Origin: Xanthomonas hortorum pv. cynarae
GTDB taxonomy: Bacteria > Pseudomonadota > Gammaproteobacteria > Xanthomonadales > Xanthomonadaceae
Reading direction: 5' to 3'
Length of the DNA stretch: 64,000 nt
Assembly: GCF_002939985.1 (NCBI RefSeq)
Contig: NZ_MDFM01000004.1
Location: 62,001-126,000 of the forward strand
The notes beneath the pieces were generated by a model. That model did no database searches. It saw nothing but the letters and a program-made list of their open reading frames with translations, and had not been told where the DNA came from. This document shows positions 61,246 through 64,000 of the stretch, one piece after another (positions within the stretch are counted from its first letter, which is position 1; each line of letters starts with the position of its first letter). Position numbers and translations under genes: made by a program.

Positions 61246-64000
61246 GCCACCGACGACGCAGGCTCCTCCGGTTCGATGCGATTGCGTCCGTACCGCTTGG
61301 CCCGGTACAGCGCCTCGTCGGCGCGCGCCAGCAGCGTGGCCGCCGTGTCGCCGATCCGGAACCAGGCCACACCGACCGAGCAGGTCACCGGTAGCGGGCG
61401 GGCGGTGCCCACTTGGTACGGGGCCACGCTGAGCTTTTCGTGGATGGCGCGCAGCCGGTGCTGGCTGTGTTGCGACATGCCCGGCAGCAACAGCAGCAAT
61501 TCTTCGCCGCCGTAACGGCCCACGCGGTCCGAATCGCGCAGGCAGGCGGTCAGCCGCGCGCCGACCTTGGCCAGCACCGCATCGCCGACCAGATGCCCGT
61601 GTTCGTCGTTGACCAGCTTGAAGTGGTCCAGGTCGATCAGCACCACCGCCAGCGGATGCGCACCGTGGGCACAGGCCTGCAGTTCTTCGGCCATCGCCTC
61701 GAGCACGCCGGAGCGATTGAGCAGGCCGGTCAGCGCGTCGTGGCTGGCCTTCAGTGCCAGCGCCGCGCGGGCGCTTTCCAGCTCGCGTTTTTCACGCTCC
61801 AGCTGATAGGTGCGCTCGGCGACCAGCTCGGCGAGCATGCGCTCGCGCGCGACCAGATGACGGTGCCGCCAGCGCCACAAACCGGCCAGCAGGGCGCTGC
61901 CGATCAGCAGATACAGCGCGATTGCCGGCGGGCTGCGCCACCACAGCGGCGCCACTGCGAACGGCAGGTCGGCGATCGGCGAGGTGGTGCGTCGGTAGCG
62001 GTCCAGCAGCTGCACCTGCAGGCGGAAATGCCCGGACGGCAGCGGCGGTTGGTCGATCGACAGCGTGTCGCTCTGGATCCATTCGTTGTGCAGACCGAGC
62101 AGGCGATAGCGCACCGTGAGCCGGCTGGGGTCGTCGTAGACCTCCATGCTGGACAGCTCGATATGCAACGGCCTGTCGCTCCAGGCGAGCAACTGGCCGC
62201 GCTGCACCGGCACACCACCGCGGCTGACGCTGTCGATACGCACGCTGGGCTGGCGCTGATCGAACAGGCGCGCCGGGTCGCGCAGATGGCTCACCCCGCG
62301 CGCGGTGCCGATCCACACCGAGCCATCGGGATCTTCGGCAAACGCCGCTTCGGACACGTCGTCCCACAACAGCCCCTGCGACTGCGACAGATGCGCCCAA
62401 TGCTCGCCGTCGTAGACCTCCACGCCGCGTGCGTGACCCACCCAGACCCGGCCGACGCTGTCGCCGCGTAACTGGTACACGCTGACGTCGGCGAGCGCTT
62501 CATCGCTGACCGCCTGCAGATCCACTTCTTCGTCCAGCAACAGGCCGTGCCATAGCCCGGCGCGATAGAACGCCAGCCACACTTCGCCGCTGTCGCTGAT
62601 ATGGAATTTGCTGATCCACGGATCGGAGGCGCCGCCATTGACCTTGACCTTCACCTTCGACCAGTGCGCGCCCTGCAGCCGGAACAGGCCATTGGCGCTG
62701 GACACCCACAACGTGCCGTCGGCAGTCTGCTGGATATCGGTGTAGGCAATGGCCGGCATCTGGCTCACCAGGTGCAACGTGCCGCCGTCCAGCGGCCGTT
62801 CGAGCGCAAACAGGCCACCGGCAGTGAGCACCCACAGCCGGCCCTGGCGGTCGATGATCAGACGCCGCCCGGTACGCGGAAGTTTGGCGACCTCGGCGCT
62901 GCGGCCATCCGGCCAGTTGCGGCGCACGAAGCCGGCCGAGTTCAGCGTCCACAGGCTGCCGTCGGCACTGCGCGCCATGCCCACGATCTGGATCCCGGAG
63001 TGGGGTAACGCAGCAACGAAGCGCCCTTTCGGGTCGGCCTGGCGACCTACGCCATGTTCGTTGCCGACCAGCAGCGCGCCCTGCGCATCGCGGGCGATCG
63101 ACCAGGTCGGCGCAACCGGCATGCCTTGCGAGGCGTCCCAGTTCTCGATCCACTCGTAGCCGGCCCAGCGCACCAGGCCTTCGCCGTCCACGGTCATCCA
63201 GATGTCGCCGTCGCGGTCCACCACGATGGCATCGCTGCTGCCCGGCGGCAGCCCGTTCTCGGTGCCGAAACTGCGCCACTGGCCGTTTTCCCAGCGCACA
63301 AGTCCGTCGTTGCGGCGCACCAGCACACGTCCCTCGCGGTCGAGCACCAGCGGCGCCTGTTGCCCGACGGTGCTGCCATCCAGCAACGGCAGCGGCCGCA
63401 CGCTGAAGGTGCTTGCGCCCGGTGCGCGGTAGAGCAGGGTGCCGGTGCCACGTACCGACAATGCGCCGTCGTGGTCGCGCAGCACGCTGTACCAGCGATC
63501 TTCCGGCACGCCTTGTTCGGGCCCGTACACCTGCACCTTGCGCTGCGCATCGATGGCGCATAGCCGCTTGGCACAGCCGGCCCACAAGGTGTCGCCATCC
63601 ACCGACAGGCTCAACACCTTGGACAACTCGGGCACGCGCACGCGGGTGGCGGTATCCAGCAGCGGTTCGCTATGCCAGCGGCCGTTGCCGCGTGCACTCA
63701 GCCGCTCCAGCGTGCCGCCATTGGCCAGCACCGTGCCCCACGGCGGGCTGGCCAGCAGCATGCCTTCCTGCAGATGCTCGGCCTCGTACGGCGCCAGTCT
63801 GCGGAAGCCGTGTTCGTTGCCGACGAACAGCGTCTGGAAGCCGGCCACCCACAACGTACCGTCGGCGGTTTCGGTCATCGAGCTAATCGATTCGTTGCGC
63901 AGGCCATCCAGCACCACCTGCTGAAAGCTGCGCCCATTGAAGCGATACAGGCCGCTTTCGGTGCACACCCACAGCAACGTGGCGCGGGTCTGCAGCAGGC
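61242..64000 (-). CDS. Beta-propeller sensor diguanylate cyclase (5' end off window)
   Basis: The frame is open to the window edge, so the N terminus, including any signal peptide, is missing. The visible part has many propeller blades of the two-component-regulator type (LWVCTESGLYRFNG, IWMTVDGEGLVRW, LWTLNSAGFVRR, LWVSSANGLFRL, VWVGHARGVEVYD, VWIGTARGVSHL). A Y_Y_Y-like beta domain follows (LTVRYRLLGLHNEWIQSD), then one membrane helix (about 645-665 of the visible part) and a short coiled coil. The C-terminal GGDEF domain reads GRYGGEELLLLLPG, with Leu in place of Phe; the key GGEE is kept, so activity is likely. Propeller sensors of this type read periplasmic, often carbohydrate, signals. 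Confidence 0.9.
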   Translation of the reverse strand, partial: LLQTRATLLWVCTESGLYRFNGRSFQQVVLDGLRNESISSMTETADGTLWVAGFQTLFVGNEHGFRRLAPYEAEHLQEGMLLASPPWGTVLANGGTLERLSARGNGRWHSEPLLDTATRVRVPELSKVLSLSVDGDTLWAGCAKRLCAIDAQRKVQVYGPEQGVPEDRWYSVLRDHDGALSVRGTGTLLYRAPGASTFSVRPLPLLDGSTVGQQAPLVLDREGRVLVRRNDGLVRWENGQWRSFGTENGLPPGSSDAIVVDRDGDIWMTVDGEGLVRWAGYEWIENWDASQGMPVAPTWSIARDAQGALLVGNEHGVGRQADPKGRFVAALPHSGIQIVGMARSADGSLWTLNSAGFVRRNWPDGRSAEVAKLPRTGRRLIIDRQGRLWVLTAGGLFALERPLDGGTLHLVSQMPAIAYTDIQQTADGTLWVSSANGLFRLQGAHWSKVKVKVNGGASDPWISKFHISDSGEVWLAFYRAGLWHGLLLDEEVDLQAVSDEALADVSVYQLRGDSVGRVWVGHARGVEVYDGEHWAHLSQSQGLLWDDVSEAAFAEDPDGSVWIGTARGVSHLRDPARLFDQRQPSVRIDSVSRGGVPVQRGQLLAWSDRPLHIELSSMEVYDDPSRLTVRYRLLGLHNEWIQSDTLSIDQPPLPSGHFRLQVQLLDRYRRTTSPIADLPFAVAPLWWRSPPAIALYLLIGSALLAGLWRWRHRHLVARERMLAELVAERTYQLEREKRELESARAALALKASHDALTGLLNRSGVLEAMAEELQACAHGAHPLAVVLIDLDHFKLVNDEHGHLVGDAVLAKVGARLTACLRDSDRVGRYGGEELLLLLPGMSQHSQHRLRAIHEKLSVAPYQVGTARPLPVTCSVGVAWFRIGDTAATLLARADEALYRAKRYGRNRIEPEEPASSVA

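Noticed and set aside
59579-61372. 597-codon minus-strand frame overlapping the EAL gene
   Set aside because: It is an alternate frame of the GGDEF-EAL gene, rich in Arg/Pro/Ala and without motifs.

Overview
The window is high-GC gammaproteobacterial chromosome, very probably a Xanthomonas (or close relative in the Xanthomonadaceae). The evidence is a polar-flagellum type flhB-flhA / flhF-flhG-fliA-cheY-cheZ-cheA order, a motC-motD-parC-parP-cheY-cheA cluster behind a large tandem array of chemoreceptor genes, a TonB-dependent receptor of the Xanthomonas/Caulobacter type, a VirD4 coupling protein beside an effector with a Xanthomonas-type T4SS signal domain (XVIPCD), and dense palindromic intergenic repeats. 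No tRNA, rRNA or CRISPR array was seen.

Layout: 1-23.5 kb holds nine methyl-accepting chemotaxis protein (MCP) genes, all on the minus strand (the first is cut by the window edge), plus one small secreted protein that looks like a stand-alone sensor bundle. 24.3-30.9 kb is one minus-strand operon read motC-motD-parC-parP-STAS-cheY-cheA. Eight MCP genes, the secreted protein and motC each have a close match to the flagellar sigma-28 promoter (TCAA or TAAA, then GCCGnTA, spacing 11-12). The sigma-28 gene itself (fliA, 44.7 kb) is in the window, so these units form a visible regulon.

31.5-34.7 kb is a plus-strand TonB-dependent receptor. 34.7-42 kb is an accessory region. It starts with a lower-GC cassette (ribbon-helix-helix protein, small membrane protein, Ser/Thr kinase, TPR protein) bracketed by inverted copies of a dispersed repeat. 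A zinc-ribbon orphan follows, then a SymE-like toxin pair behind a highly structured leader RNA resembling phage C4 antisense RNAs, then a secreted serine hydrolase.

42-48.1 kb is the flagellar regulatory operon flhF-flhG-fliA-cheY-cheZ-cheA, with a sigma-54 site upstream. Between flhF and flhA lies a three-unit palindrome array and a 7-kb island: a small unknown gene, an XVIPCD phospholipase/lipase-type effector, a likely ankyrin lipoprotein immunity protein, a small membrane protein and virD4. The island is bracketed by two direct copies of the flhA 3' end that differ only at synonymous sites, so it appears to have arrived carrying a foreign flhA tail. 56.1-59.4 kb is flhA-flhB with a sigma-54 site. 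The window ends in two translationally coupled c-di-GMP signalling genes (GGDEF-EAL and a beta-propeller GGDEF sensor).

Together the core genes describe one polar chemotaxis/motility system: FlhF/FlhG place and count the flagellum, ParC/ParP place the receptor array at the pole, two CheA/CheY sets process signals from many receptors, and MotC/MotD supply a stator. No cheR, cheB, cheD or stand-alone cheW lies in the window.
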